Numbered from the stretch's first letter, positions 1-9,351 are shown. The stretch is DNA of 35,831 nt from Bacteroidia bacterium (GCA_026391555.1 JAPLEB010000028.1:1-35831), one strand, 5' to 3'. The notes: a model not told the origin generated them from the letters alone. Program-made: numbers and translations.

Positions 1-10
1 CTTCCGATCT
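1..10. other. Probable Illumina adapter remnant at the contig edge
   Basis: The first ten bases, CTTCCGATCT, are identical to the last ten bases of the standard Illumina TruSeq adapter, and they sit exactly at the window edge. A ten-base match at this exact place is unlikely by chance. I infer an untrimmed adapter tail at the end of an assembled contig, so these bases are probably not genomic. Confidence 0.7.
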
Positions 11-19
11 CACTCTGAT

Positions 20-1237
20 TTACTCGATGATATCTCTTATTCTTTTATCAACCATCTCCTGGTCGGAAGTAAATGAAGTCAGCCCGGCAAGATTAAGTAA
101 TGTATCCGGCGCAATTTTGCCTTCACTTATCTTCTTCTCCCATCTTGAATGCACAGGTATTTTTCCATCAGAGACGATGAAGCTCTTCTCTTCTTTTGTC
201 AGAGAAGGGAACATATCCTCACAGCCTTCTTCATGAGCTATGTGAATCAGTTCAGAACCTGTGGCAGGCACTTTAGAGGCTAGTCTTTCTGCAAGATGAA
301 GTACTTTGTTATCAACCTCCCAGAACTTTTCAACATGAGCCCCTTTTGCTGAATCATAAATACTAACATGATAGTTTTCGTGGGTCCGTGATGAGAACTT
401 TCCACTTAACTCTTTTCGACCGGCAGCTGCTACTTTTGGAGGCATGGTATACACATTCGTTCCTGCAAGAAGCTCCAGTTGATTGCAGCTTCTCAAACTT
501 GCAGCAATCAGTTTGGTCTGCCATGGGTTCTTTGCAGAGAGACCTGTTACCCAGTTCTGTGATGAGATAACCGCCATCTCTCCTGCCCCTGAGCCATCGC
601 CTAGTTTATTGTTAATCATATAGGCGCCAATCCTCCCAAGGAAGACATTAAGGTAGTCGGGCCTTGCAACTCTTGTTACAAGAGCGTTCTCGCGCGCGCT
701 GAACTCAAGTGTGAAATTGATTTTAACCCCCGAATCTTTAAGAAGCCTGGCTCCGATCAACCCTTCAGCAGTATATGGAACCTTAACAATAAACTGTTCC
801 GGACATATTTCGTGATATCTTTTTCCATAATATTGAATAGCCTTAATATCATGAGCGGTATCAGTATGAAGTTCAACACTTACATATCCCCCGAACTTTT
901 GAGCCAGCCTCAACCCATGGCGTGCATTTAAAATAAAAGCTATCTCTTTAACCCTGTCTTCCTGAGGAAGATCTCTTACAATACTTTTTGCTTCGGAGAT
1001 GAATACATCATAAATGCCTTTTTGTATCTCATTGTTAAGCAGCGTATTGTTGGTTGTCAACGCACTCATTTCTGCAGACCAGTTAGCCTCAGCCTCCTCC
1101 ATATCACCGGTATCCAGCCAAAGTTCAGTCCCTGTATTCAGAAGTGATTCCCAAAAAGGATCCTTCTTCCCTGTTACATGCTTTTCGCTTAGATTCTTCC
1201 AAACATAATCGCTAATTCTGGTATTAAGATCAGCCAT
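20..1237 (-). CDS. Transaldolase family protein (long form)
   Basis: This 405-residue protein belongs to the transaldolase family, TIM-barrel enzymes that move a dihydroxyacetone unit between sugar phosphates through a lysine Schiff base in the cytoplasmic pentose phosphate pathway. The family signature is visible: FIVKVPYT, with the likely Schiff-base lysine at K152, then a KINFTLEFS strand near 172-180 and an FLGRIGAYM strand near 199-207. An N-terminal segment with TTNNTLLNNEI (61-71) matches the family's TSNPT-like strand. It is longer than classical TalB (about 317 residues) or TalC (about 220), so its exact substrate is uncertain. The start is an ATG. It lies 26 nt downstream of the MscS gene on the same strand and could be co-transcribed with it. 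Confidence 0.85.
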   Translation of the reverse strand: MADLNTRISDYVWKNLSEKHVTGKKDPFWESLLNTGTELWLDTGDMEEAEANWSAEMSALTTNNTLLNNEIQKGIYDVFISEAKSIVRDLPQEDRVKEIAFILNARHGLRLAQKFGGYVSVELHTDTAHDIKAIQYYGKRYHEICPEQFIVKVPYTAEGLIGARLLKDSGVKINFTLEFSARENALVTRVARPDYLNVFLGRIGAYMINNKLGDGSGAGEMAVISSQNWVTGLSAKNPWQTKLIAASLRSCNQLELLAGTNVYTMPPKVAAAGRKELSGKFSSRTHENYHVSIYDSAKGAHVEKFWEVDNKVLHLAERLASKVPATGSELIHIAHEEGCEDMFPSLTKEEKSFIVSDGKIPVHSRWEKKISEGKIAPDTLLNLAGLTSFTSDQEMVDKRIRDIIE

Positions 1238-1263
1238 AGTTTTAATTATTAGTAAGGTTTCAA

Positions 1264-2535
1264 CTAATTCATTTTTCTCGATAAAGAAAGCAGATCATCG
1301 CCTGTAGGTTGCTGAAATACTTTAAGTCCGAACTGATTCATTATTGCCAGCAGGTGTTCAAATATTTCTGACTGGATATTCTCATAAGGTTCAAGTTGAT
1401 TGTTTTTTGTAAAAACATAAATCTGCAATGGCAATCCATTCCCTTCAGGTGCCCTGTGTCTCACGATCAGAGTCTGTGTAGCATCAATCAGCGGATGTTG
1501 CTTCAGGTAAGCTTCAGCGTAAAACCTGAAAATTCCAAGATTTGTTATTTGTGATGAATTGAAAAACCGGGCTTCAGTATCGCTTAGTCCCTTGCCTGTT
1601 AAATTAATTTTTTCTCCAATTGATTCAATATATTCTTTTAAGACAGGTATTCTGATCAGCTTTTCTTTCAACTCACTGTCAAGAAACCTTATACTCTTAA
1701 TATCGATGAAGATCGATCTCTTTATTTGCCTGACACCTGCTTCCTCCATCCCTTTCCAGTTTTGAAAAGACTCATTTACAAGGGAGTATGTTGGTACCGT
1801 AAAAATAGTCTTGTCAAAATTCTGAATCTTCACAGTATTAAGTGTGATATCTGCAACCACTCCGTCAACCTCACGCTTCGGAATTGTAATCCAGTCGCCG
1901 ACTTTCAGCATCTTGTCGGCTGACAGCTGAATACTGGCTACCAACCCAAGAAGAGTATCTTTAAAAACAAGGATCAGGACTGTAGCCATTACACCCAGTC
2001 CGGCAATAATTGAAGTTAAATTTTTCCCGAAAACTACAGATATTACTACCAGGAGAGCTACCACAACAACAAAAATCTTCAAAAGTTGTACATATCCTTT
2101 AATATGCCGGTGCTGAGAAACAGGAAGAGTATTATAAATTTTATGCCATGCTTCAATAAATGAGTTAGTCACCACCGTTCCCACAACTACCATATAAATA
2201 TATGCCAGTTTATGGACAACAATAAGCCATGTGGGATAGGCCTTAAGAGCCCATGCGGCCATGAACCATATCACCAGGGCCGGAGCAAGATGCGATAATC
2301 GGGTGAAGACTTTTTGTTCGAGAAAAACGTCATCCCAGGTTGAAGTTGTTTTTTTGACAATCCTGGTTACAATCTTCAGAATGAATGCTTTTGAAATAAG
2401 ATTTGCTAACCAGCTAAATAGTACGACAATAAACACCAGTGCAATCGTACTGAGGAATGAAGAGAAGCTATAACTTAATCCTGCCTGAATAAAAAACTCT
2501 TTAAACCATACTGCGGGATCATTCATAAACGGCAT
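1264..2535 (-). CDS. MscS-family mechanosensitive ion channel (YbdG-like)
   Basis: This 423-residue inner-membrane protein is an MscS-family channel, which opens on membrane tension to release solutes during osmotic downshock. The N-terminal third has several hydrophobic helices (about 23-45, 80-100, 105-130 and 150-175). The pore-lining region follows, with GKNLTSIIAGLGVMATVLIL running into FKDTLLGLVASIQL, and then the beta domain (KVGDWITIPKREVDGVV...). The size and the 'KDTLLGLVASIQL' form resemble the YbdG branch more than the short 286-residue MscS. The start is ATG at 2535; an in-frame ATG also lies three codons further in. A TAnnTTTG-type element sits about 26 nt upstream. Confidence 0.9.
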   Translation of the reverse strand: MPFMNDPAVWFKEFFIQAGLSYSFSSFLSTIALVFIVVLFSWLANLISKAFILKIVTRIVKKTTSTWDDVFLEQKVFTRLSHLAPALVIWFMAAWALKAYPTWLIVVHKLAYIYMVVVGTVVTNSFIEAWHKIYNTLPVSQHRHIKGYVQLLKIFVVVVALLVVISVVFGKNLTSIIAGLGVMATVLILVFKDTLLGLVASIQLSADKMLKVGDWITIPKREVDGVVADITLNTVKIQNFDKTIFTVPTYSLVNESFQNWKGMEEAGVRQIKRSIFIDIKSIRFLDSELKEKLIRIPVLKEYIESIGEKINLTGKGLSDTEARFFNSSQITNLGIFRFYAEAYLKQHPLIDATQTLIVRHRAPEGNGLPLQIYVFTKNNQLEPYENIQSEIFEHLLAIMNQFGLKVFQQPTGDDLLSLSRKMN

Positions 2536-2560
2536 GTCAAATCATTAAATTATTTCGTGA

Positions 2561-2568
2561 CAAAAGTA
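2561..2568 (-). promoter_or_regulatory. Candidate -7 element for the MscS gene
   Basis: On the minus strand this reads TACTTTTG, an exact fit to the Bacteroidota primary-sigma -7 consensus TAnnTTTG, placed so that the leader would be about 18-20 nt. I see no convincing TTTG -33 box. Such a short motif also occurs by chance in A+T-rich DNA. Confidence 0.4.
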
Positions 2569-2607
2569 TACAAATTATCGATCCCTCTGATTTAAACTTT
2601 ATGGACT

Positions 2608-2883
2608 TTAAAGACTTTCAACTTTCGACTTCAACCCCTTGGCATTTAGTGACCGGCTCATTGCATTCAGTACCTCCAACATACCTGATTTTATCTGGCA
2701 GCTGCCTTTAAAATGGACAATGAGAGCACATTGTTCAGCCTGAACAGAGTCGTGGCCACACACTTCAACCAATGATTTAATAACATGATCGAATGTGTTT
2801 ATATCATCATTATATAGGATAAGTGTACTTGATACACTTCCGTTTTTCAGCTTATCATCTTTATGTAAGGTACTCTCCTTCAT
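2608..2883 (-). CDS. clpS: ATP-dependent Clp protease adaptor ClpS
   Basis: This 91-residue protein has the ClpS fold signature. ClpS binds the ClpA or ClpC N-domain and delivers N-degron substrates. The recognisable core is LILYNDDINTFDHVIKSL (about 21-38), with the NDD motif that lines the N-end-rule pocket, followed by a helix with the AEQCALIVHFKG pattern where the family usually has 'A..i...vH..G'. The length is normal for a Bacteroidota ClpS. The ATG overlaps the TGA of the upstream TPR/SPOR gene by 4 nt (ATGA), so translation is probably coupled. No clpA or clpC is present in the window. Confidence 0.9.
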   Translation of the reverse strand: MKESTLHKDDKLKNGSVSSTLILYNDDINTFDHVIKSLVEVCGHDSVQAEQCALIVHFKGSCQIKSGMLEVLNAMSRSLNAKGLKSKVESL

Positions 2884-4511
2884 TCCAGAGTCTCAAATAG
2901 TTGCCTTGCAGTTTCAATTGCTATCTCTTTTTCCCCCAGCCATGCAACAACCCGTGTTTCGCGATAGCCGTTTCTTATCAACAGGTCAGCATACTCTGCA
3001 GCGCTTTCAAAAGTAATAAATTTCCCAATCAAATAAGCAATATTTCCATCATCAAGAGGTTGAATATTCAAACCACGGTTGCCCGCCATCTTTTTAATTC
3101 CCTCTACAATATCTTCCTTAAGCGGTTCTAACGATCTGATCACTTCGACTCTGAATGAAAGGGTTGGAGGAATAGTGTCGATTGGAGTTTCAGGAACAGA
3201 CTTCACCATGCATATAAAAGGCTTCTTCCCCCACTCCTTTTCAAGAATTGCAGCCCTGTCAGCTGAAACAGGTTTATTGCCTGAAAGTGCAACAACAAAT
3301 GCATCCTTAAAACCTTTAGTTTTGACTTTTGCAAGCGCTTTATTGGCATCTGAAAACCTTCTAAACATACCTGCATAATAAATTGTCTTGTCAGTTCCGA
3401 TAATTTTAAATCCGTAAACCGGGGTGATTCCCATAAAATATGCATAACTGGCAGGATTACGGAAAACAGCAATCTGGATACGGTAAATAAGTCCTGCAGG
3501 TACTTCAGGATCAATTGTGATATTCTCATCTGGGTCAGATACGGGTTTTGTCAACACTTCGAAAAAGGCAAAAGTTTCGACAGTTTCCTTAATAATAGGG
3601 CCAACTTGCTTTAGTGTATCTGATTGTTTTTCAGCCGCGTTAACAACCTTATTATCTGATTGTTTAACAGAATCTTTATTAACCATATTATACGCGGGTT
3701 GGATAATCTCTTTTGGCGGAATATTTTCCTGTTGTGGGTTTATTGCTACCTGTGCCTCGCTGTATTTCTGATCTGCTGATTTCTGATATGAAGCAGCAAG
3801 CGGTTCATTTAGTGAAGAAAGAGAATCGGCTTTAAACTGAAAATCAAGGGCTTCATTCAGAATCTTTTCATAGCCAGATGGAAGATTAACTTTTGCAGAA
3901 GTATCCATTTTAACAGGTTGTGGAATAACTTCCTTCAATACAGGCTGATTCTCTTTCTGATTAACCTCAACCTTGTCATTTTTGACAATTTCAACCGGTT
4001 TGATTTCAGGTTCTGTTATCTCTCCATTTTTTTCGTTGCATTGTTGAATGAATTCAGGAACACCAGATTCCTTTGCTTCTTTTCTGCCGGCCTGATCGGT
4101 GAAAAGGTTAAATGATTCTATGGCTTCAGTATACCTGCCATTCATTTGCTGTGCCTGTCCCAGGTATAACATCGCATCTGAAGGGAGAGTCTTTACAGCT
4201 CCAGAACTTCGGAGAGCTTCTTTTAGTAAGGTTACTGCTTCTGCCGGCTTTTTCTTAAGCTTTACCAGACAAACCCCGGAATAGTATTTATATAACGGAT
4301 CTTTGGAATAGGTTAAGAGAAGTTCGCTGAATTCTTTGTATGCCAGTTCATAATTACCCTTAGAGAAAGCCTCGAATGAGGTTTGCCGTGTAGGTTTCGC
4401 TCCAATATTTTGGGGAAAAAGGTCACTAAAACCCGAGGCAATAAACATTACCAGCAGAAATAAAAAAATCTGTTGTGTAAATTTCGAATCTGTTCTATTA
4501 ATTTCTTTCAC
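2880..4511 (-). CDS. TPR and SPOR-like domain envelope protein
   Basis: This 543-residue protein has an N-terminal hydrophobic stretch (about 12-27) that could be a signal peptide or anchor. TPR-like helices follow (about 45-155, e.g. YKEFSELLLTYSKDPLYKYYSG), then a low-complexity linker rich in K, E, P, Q and V. Two C-terminal SPOR-like segments are visible (about 345-420 and 455-535, with YRIQIAVFRNP and FRVEVIRSLEP). SPOR domains bind denuded septal peptidoglycan, so a cell-wall or division role is likely, with the body in the periplasm. The start is GTG: an in-frame TAG lies only three codons upstream and no ATG is available near it. It overlaps clpS by 4 nt. No specific gene name can be assigned. 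Confidence 0.75.
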   Translation of the reverse strand: MKEINRTDSKFTQQIFLFLLVMFIASGFSDLFPQNIGAKPTRQTSFEAFSKGNYELAYKEFSELLLTYSKDPLYKYYSGVCLVKLKKKPAEAVTLLKEALRSSGAVKTLPSDAMLYLGQAQQMNGRYTEAIESFNLFTDQAGRKEAKESGVPEFIQQCNEKNGEITEPEIKPVEIVKNDKVEVNQKENQPVLKEVIPQPVKMDTSAKVNLPSGYEKILNEALDFQFKADSLSSLNEPLAASYQKSADQKYSEAQVAINPQQENIPPKEIIQPAYNMVNKDSVKQSDNKVVNAAEKQSDTLKQVGPIIKETVETFAFFEVLTKPVSDPDENITIDPEVPAGLIYRIQIAVFRNPASYAYFMGITPVYGFKIIGTDKTIYYAGMFRRFSDANKALAKVKTKGFKDAFVVALSGNKPVSADRAAILEKEWGKKPFICMVKSVPETPIDTIPPTLSFRVEVIRSLEPLKEDIVEGIKKMAGNRGLNIQPLDDGNIAYLIGKFITFESAAEYADLLIRNGYRETRVVAWLGEKEIAIETARQLFETLE

Positions 4512-4590
4512 AAATAACTATTTTTCAATATTTTAATAGTCAGTGGTTACAATCATTCTGACAATTAATGTTAATAACAATTACCTTTTT

Positions 4591-4623
4591 TTTGCAAAAA
4601 ACGATTCAAACTTCGTAAATTTA
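4591..4623 (+). promoter_or_regulatory. Candidate promoter for recA
   Basis: A TTTG at 4591-4594 is followed 21 nt later by TAAATTTA at 4616-4623, one base off the Bacteroidota -7 consensus TAnnTTTG. Spacing fits the TTTG-N19-21-TAnnTTTG architecture. Transcription would start near 4630, leaving a leader of about 80 nt. I see no LexA-type operator. Confidence 0.45.
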
Positions 4624-4709
4624 CCCATAATAACAAAATAAATAAACCATGATACAATTAAAAGAGGGAATAAAAGCCCTTTGTTTGTATAACAAATAAA
4701 CCCAATAAT

Positions 4710-5717
4710 ATGAGCATAGAAAGAAAAGAGATAAGTAAAGAAAAGCTTAAGGCACTTGAGGTTACCCTTGGAAAAATTGAAAAGGATTTTGGCAAGGGAA
4801 CTATAATGAAGCTTGGCGATCATGCAATCGATAATGTTCAGATTATCTCTACAGGATCGATAGGACTTGATGCTGCTCTCGGAATTGGTGGAATTCCCCG
4901 AGGTAGAGTTATAGAGATTTATGGCCCGGAAGCATCCGGAAAAACTACTCTTGCTATTCATTGTATTGCCGAAGCACAAAAAAACGGTGGTATAGCTGCA
5001 ATAATTGATGCAGAACATACATTCGACCGGAATTATGCAGAAAAACTGGGTGTAGATGTTGAAAATCTTCTCATTTCTCAACCAGACAACGGGGAACAGG
5101 CTCTTGAGATTACAGATAACCTCATCAGGTCAGGAGCACTTGATATAGTTGTTATTGACTCAGTGGCTGCACTTACTCCAAAGGCAGAAATTGAAGGCGA
5201 AATGGGAGACTTAAAAATGGGTCTGCAGGCAAGGTTAATGTCACAGGCATTGAGAAAACTTACCGCCAATATCAATAAAACCAACACATCATGTGTCTTT
5301 ATCAACCAGCTCAGGGATAAAATCGGTGTTATGTTCGGCAATCCGGAAACGACAACAGGAGGGAATGCCCTGAAGTTTTATGCGTCAGTGAGACTTGACA
5401 TACGCAGAACAGGCCAACTTAAAGAGGGGGAGGAAATTATCGGCAGCCGTACCAGGGTTAAAATTGTGAAGAATAAGCTTGCGCCACCGTTCAAAAAGGC
5501 TGATTTTGATATACTTTACGGAGAAGGGATATCCCAGCTTGGAGAGATTGTTGACCTCGGTGTTGACTTTGACATTATCAAAAAAAGCGGTTCCTGGTTC
5601 AGTTATGGTGATACAAAGCTGGGACAGGGTCGTGATGCTGTCAAACAGATACTTAAAGACAATCCGGAATTATATGATGAACTTAAAGCTAAAGTTGCTG
5701 AAGCCCTTAAAAAATAA
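4710..5717 (+). CDS. recA: Recombinase RecA
   Basis: This is a complete 335-residue RecA, the DNA-dependent ATPase that forms filaments on single-stranded DNA for homologous recombination and SOS induction. The Walker A motif GPEASGKTT is at 72-80. Other RecA landmarks are [17 protein letters not shown], the Walker B strand [11 protein letters not shown], the [15 protein letters not shown] helix, and the L2 and following region [21 protein letters not shown]. The C-terminal tail is short and not strongly acidic. The first ATG fits the family's usual N-terminus. It is 27 nt upstream of the S9 peptidase gene on the same strand, with no terminator seen between them, so read-through is possible although the functions are unrelated. 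Confidence 0.98.
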   Translation: MSIERKEISKEKLKALEVTLGKIEKDFGKGTIMKLGDHAIDNVQIISTGSIGLDAALGIGGIPRGRVIEIYGPEASGKTTLAIHCIAEAQKNGGIAAIIDAEHTFDRNYAEKLGVDVENLLISQPDNGEQALEITDNLIRSGALDIVVIDSVAALTPKAEIEGEMGDLKMGLQARLMSQALRKLTANINKTNTSCVFINQLRDKIGVMFGNPETTTGGNALKFYASVRLDIRRTGQLKEGEEIIGSRTRVKIVKNKLAPPFKKADFDILYGEGISQLGEIVDLGVDFDIIKKSGSWFSYGDTKLGQGRDAVKQILKDNPELYDELKAKVAEALKK

Positions 5718-5744
5718 TAATTACAGTATTTAAATCATACTTAA

Positions 5745-7805
5745 ATGAAGAGATATCTTTTACCGGTAATTCTTATAATTCTGCTTTTTTCTGCTTCATG
5801 CAAACAAAAAGCACCAGTCGCTCAGGAGGCATCGCCACAATTCAATAATCAACTAACTGCTGAAGAGAAAGCCGGAGGAGTAATGACCCCTGAAATAATG
5901 TGGAAATTCGGAAGGCTCGGGATTTTCACCCTCTCTCCCAATGGTTCGACCGTGTTGTATACTGTTACATATATAGACCTTCAGAGTGAAGCCAGGAGAA
6001 CAAACATTTTTAAATTGTCAACATCGGGAGGCGTTCCTGTACAACTGACCAGCGATGGAGGCACCTCTCCGCAATGGTTCAATAACGGGAAGTCAATCGC
6101 CTTTGTTAATAAAGGTAACCTCTGTACAATGAATGCTGATGGCTCGGGGCAGAAAATAGTTTCAGGTTTAAGTAATTTCGAGATTTTCAGCGTTTCACCG
6201 GAAGGGAATAAAATATATTTTACGAAGAGAGTGAAATTGGATCAGACTGCTAATGAGAAATATAACCTCCCAAAAGCAAAAGTCAGGATCATCAACGACC
6301 TGATGTACCGTCATTGGAACTATTGGAGCGATTTTTCCTACAGCCATATTTTTGTTGCCTCATTTAATGGAAGCGCCGTTTCGGAGGAAAAAGATATCAT
6401 GGAAGGACAAAGATTTGAGTCCCCTACTGCACCTTACTTCGATGAGGGTGAAATATCCTGGAGTCCTGATGGGCGCTCTATTGCATATACATCAAAAAGG
6501 CTGAATGGAATAGCAGAAGCCAGAAGCACAAATTCCGATATATTTCTTTATGAATTAGCTTCATCAAAAGAGATTAATATAACTGAAGGTAACAGAGGTT
6601 ACGACAAAAACCCGGTATTTTCACCGGATGGTTCAAAGATAGCTTTTCAAAGCATGGAAAGAGATGGTTATGAAGCAGATCTTGATCGTCTGTTTGTCTA
6701 TAATCTAAAAGATGGCAAGCGTACCTGGGTATCAAAAGGTTGGGATTTTGATGTTGAGAATATTACCTGGGCCAATGATCAGACAATATACTTTACTTGT
6801 GCATATCTTGGTACAGGACAGATCTTTAAAACTAACATCTCTGACAGGGGGGTGGATAAATTAACTGAAGGTGTACACGACATGGGCCCGCTTAATCTCA
6901 AGTCAGGAGTGCTTGTTGCGGGACTGGTTTCGATGTCGATGGCCCCTGAGGTATCGGTTGTTGACATGGCTACCGGACAGTTTAAACAGATCAGCTTTAT
7001 CAATAAACCGATATATGAATCCATTAAGATGGGTAAGGTTGAGGAAAAATATATCAAGACCAAAGATCATAAAGACCTGCAGATGTGGATTATCTATCCT
7101 CCCGATTTTGATCCTGCAAAAAAATATCCGGCTCTCCTTTTCTGCAACGGTGGTCCGCAGACACCAATCGGACAGTTTTGGTCGTACCGCTGGAACTTTC
7201 AGATGATGGCAGCTAAAGGCTATATCGTTATCGCACCAAACCGTCGTGGGAACTCAGGCTTCGGACAGGCCTGGAAAGAACAGATATCGGGTGATTATGG
7301 CGGAGCAAATATTCAGGATTATCTCGATGCCACCGATGCAATGGCAAAAGAGCCATTCGTTGATGCAGGCAGGCTGGGCTCTGTCGGGGCCAGCTACGGC
7401 GGATATTCTGTCTTTTACCTTGCCGGTATGCATGCCGGAAGATTTAAAGCTTTTATATCACACTGCGGCATGTTCAACTTTACAAGCTGGTATGGTTCAA
7501 CTGAGGAGTTATGGTTTCCCGATAAAGATATGGAAGGTCCTTACTGGATAGGGTCAAAGAGTTACACCTACTCCCCTCATCTTATGGTTGATAACTGGGA
7601 TACACCAATATTAATCATTACCGGAGCTAACGACTTCAGGATACCTTATACACAGAGCATGGAGGCATTCCAGGCTGCCCAGTTACATGGAGTTCCAAGC
7701 AGATTGCTTTTCTTCGAGGATGAATACCATTTTGTCATAAAACCGCAGGATGCTGTGATCTGGCAGCGTGAGTTTTTTGAGTGGCTGGAAACTTATCTGA
7801 AGTAA
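5745..7805 (+). CDS. S9 family serine peptidase, lipoprotein (prolyl oligopeptidase/DPP-like)
   Basis: This 686-residue exported peptidase should cleave short peptides, often after proline or alanine, in the envelope. The N-terminus is a signal peptide ending in a lipobox-like SASC with the lipidated cysteine at C19. Residues about 45-420 hold WD40-like (PD40) propeller repeats such as WSPDGRSIAYTS and FSPDGSKIAFQS. The C-terminal alpha/beta-hydrolase domain has the nucleophile motif GASYGGYS (Ser550), the acid in GANDFRIPY (Asp630) and the histidine in DEYHFVIKP (His662), so the triad is complete. NRRGNSGFG at about 500-508 is the usual S9 element near the oxyanion site. Substrate specificity cannot be read from the sequence. 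Confidence 0.93.
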   Translation: MKRYLLPVILIILLFSASCKQKAPVAQEASPQFNNQLTAEEKAGGVMTPEIMWKFGRLGIFTLSPNGSTVLYTVTYIDLQSEARRTNIFKLSTSGGVPVQLTSDGGTSPQWFNNGKSIAFVNKGNLCTMNADGSGQKIVSGLSNFEIFSVSPEGNKIYFTKRVKLDQTANEKYNLPKAKVRIINDLMYRHWNYWSDFSYSHIFVASFNGSAVSEEKDIMEGQRFESPTAPYFDEGEISWSPDGRSIAYTSKRLNGIAEARSTNSDIFLYELASSKEINITEGNRGYDKNPVFSPDGSKIAFQSMERDGYEADLDRLFVYNLKDGKRTWVSKGWDFDVENITWANDQTIYFTCAYLGTGQIFKTNISDRGVDKLTEGVHDMGPLNLKSGVLVAGLVSMSMAPEVSVVDMATGQFKQISFINKPIYESIKMGKVEEKYIKTKDHKDLQMWIIYPPDFDPAKKYPALLFCNGGPQTPIGQFWSYRWNFQMMAAKGYIVIAPNRRGNSGFGQAWKEQISGDYGGANIQDYLDATDAMAKEPFVDAGRLGSVGASYGGYSVFYLAGMHAGRFKAFISHCGMFNFTSWYGSTEELWFPDKDMEGPYWIGSKSYTYSPHLMVDNWDTPILIITGANDFRIPYTQSMEAFQAAQLHGVPSRLLFFEDEYHFVIKPQDAVIWQREFFEWLETYLK

Positions 7806-7883
7806 AAAGGCTGCAGATGCTGTAGAGGCGATAGAGGCTTAAAAGCAGTTATAGCCTTTAAAGCATTTATAACCTCTAATGCA
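7806..7883. repeat. Short degenerate intergenic repeats between convergent genes
   Basis: This 78-nt gap between the convergent S9 peptidase and miaA genes is made of degenerate repeats of the form TTATAGCCTTTAAAGCAT / TTATAACCTCTAATGCAT (two adjacent imperfect copies, about 7849-7884) preceded by GTAGAGGC/ATAGAGGC. No clean terminator hairpin with a T-run is visible. Confidence 0.4.
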
Positions 7884-8810
7884 TTAAAGCCTTAGTAAAT
7901 CCATCACCCCCGCTATTTTTTCCTCCATCGGCAAATTACCATCAAGCCAGTGTATCTTAATTCCCCTCCGTTCCATCCCCCTGAACCAGGTCATTTGTCT
8001 TTTAGCAAACTGATGAATGGCTATCTCAAGATCCCTTACCATTTCATCAAAAGATAGTTTTCCGGTAAGATATAGGGTAATAAACTTATATTCAAGACCA
8101 TAATAAATAAGGGCTTTTGCACTGATACCCCGATCAATTAAATGCTTCACCTCATCAACCATACCGGCAGCAAGACGTTGTTTAAGTCGTTCTGTAATTC
8201 TTCTGCGCCTCGACTCCCTGTCGAACATTACACCTACAACAAGAGACCTTAATTTAGGGATTTCACTATTTTGTTTTTCCCTATTATGGTTGGAATGTTC
8301 AATTTCAATTGCCCTTATAACCCGCTTCCTGGTGTCAATATCAGTCGTGTTGTGAAGATCTTTATAGGTTGACAATATCCCTTTAAGCTCCTCCATCGAT
8401 TTTTTCTCAAGCTCAGACCGGATACCACTATCGGGTGGCACCTCTACCATTTTGTATCCTTTTATTATACTATCTGCATACATACCTGAACCTCCGCACA
8501 CAATCGGAAAAACACTACGTTCCTTCAGGTTGGAATACACTTTAATAAAATCGCGTTGATATTCAAAGACATTATATTTATAGCCTGGATCAGCAATATC
8601 AATCAGATGACATGGGAAGCGAGTGCCATCAATCAAATAATCATCATAATCCTTCCCTGTACCAAGATTCATACCCCGGTAAACCTGGCGCGAATCTGCA
8701 CTGATTATCTCACCACCCACCCTTTTGGCTATTGCAACTGCAAGCGACGTTTTGCCTGAAGCAGTAGGCCCTGTAACAACTAATAAATCATAATTTAAAT
8801 TCAATCCCAC
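7884..8810 (-). CDS. miaA: tRNA dimethylallyltransferase MiaA
   Basis: This 308-residue enzyme adds a dimethylallyl group to N6 of adenosine-37 in tRNAs reading codons that start with U. The P-loop GPTASGKTS is at 14-22, followed by the family motifs ISADSRQVYRGMNLGTGK and the catalytic-domain segments DTRKRVIRAIEI, ALIYYGLEYKF and FAKRQMTWFRG. The length is typical. The start is a GTG at 8810: the ATG at 8818-8820 is in another frame and closes quickly, and there is no in-frame ATG before the P-loop. It is divergent from smpB and convergent with the S9 peptidase gene. Confidence 0.95.
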   Translation of the reverse strand: MGLNLNYDLLVVTGPTASGKTSLAVAIAKRVGGEIISADSRQVYRGMNLGTGKDYDDYLIDGTRFPCHLIDIADPGYKYNVFEYQRDFIKVYSNLKERSVFPIVCGGSGMYADSIIKGYKMVEVPPDSGIRSELEKKSMEELKGILSTYKDLHNTTDIDTRKRVIRAIEIEHSNHNREKQNSEIPKLRSLVVGVMFDRESRRRRITERLKQRLAAGMVDEVKHLIDRGISAKALIYYGLEYKFITLYLTGKLSFDEMVRDLEIAIHQFAKRQMTWFRGMERRGIKIHWLDGNLPMEEKIAGVMDLLRL

Positions 8811-8861
8811 TGCTACTCATTTAATGATTTAGGAAGAAAAGCAATTTACCATAAATTTATT

Positions 8862-8869
8862 TAATTTTG
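8862..8869 (+). promoter_or_regulatory. Candidate -7 element for smpB
   Basis: TAATTTTG is an exact match to the Bacteroidota -7 consensus TAnnTTTG, 23 nt upstream of the smpB ATG, giving a leader of under 20 nt. No good -33 box is evident at 19-21 nt. Confidence 0.4.
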
Positions 8870-8892
8870 CCTTCTTCGCATAATCAATTTAT

Positions 8893-9351
8893 ATGAAAGG
8901 CGGCACAGGAAATATTGTAATTAAGAATAAAAAGTCTTATCACGATTATGAGTTCCTCGAAAAGTTTGTTGCAGGGATTAAACTCGCGGGAACTGAAATA
9001 AAGTCAATAAGACTTGGAAAAGCTACTATCGCGGACTCATATTGCTTTTTCAATAATGGAGAGCTTTTCATCAAGGGGATGCACATCGCGGAGTACTGGT
9101 GGGGGAATCTTAATAATCATGATCCCCTCCGCGAGAGAAAGCTTCTTCTCACCACCCGTGAGCTAAGAAAAATTGAAAGAAAAGTAAAAGAAACCGGCCT
9201 CACTATTATAGTAATAAAAGTTTTCATTAACGCCAGAGGTCTGGCAAAAGCAGAAATCGCAATCTCAAAAGGCAAGAAAGAATACGACAAACGCGAAACC
9301 CTCAAACGCAAGGATGCAACAAGGGAAATGGATAGGATGAGAAAGGTCTGA
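8893..9351 (+). CDS. smpB: SsrA-binding protein SmpB
   Basis: This 152-residue protein is SmpB, the partner of tmRNA in trans-translation, which rescues stalled ribosomes and tags nascent chains. The family landmarks are in order: NKKSYHDYEFLEKFVAGIKLAGTE (OB-fold start), SIRLGKATIADSYC, HDPLRERKLLLT, and the lysine-rich C-terminal tail GKKEYDKRETLKRKDATREMDR that enters the mRNA channel. No ssrA gene was recognised in this window. The stop codon (9349-9351) directly abuts the stop codon of the convergent LOG-family gene with no bases between them. Confidence 0.97.
   Translation: MKGGTGNIVIKNKKSYHDYEFLEKFVAGIKLAGTEIKSIRLGKATIADSYCFFNNGELFIKGMHIAEYWWGNLNNHDPLRERKLLLTTRELRKIERKVKETGLTIIVIKVFINARGLAKAEIAISKGKKEYDKRETLKRKDATREMDRMRKV

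Noticed and set aside
4581-5081. 166-codon minus-strand open frame across the recA start
   Set aside because: It is antisense to recA and its leader, with low-complexity composition and no protein motif.
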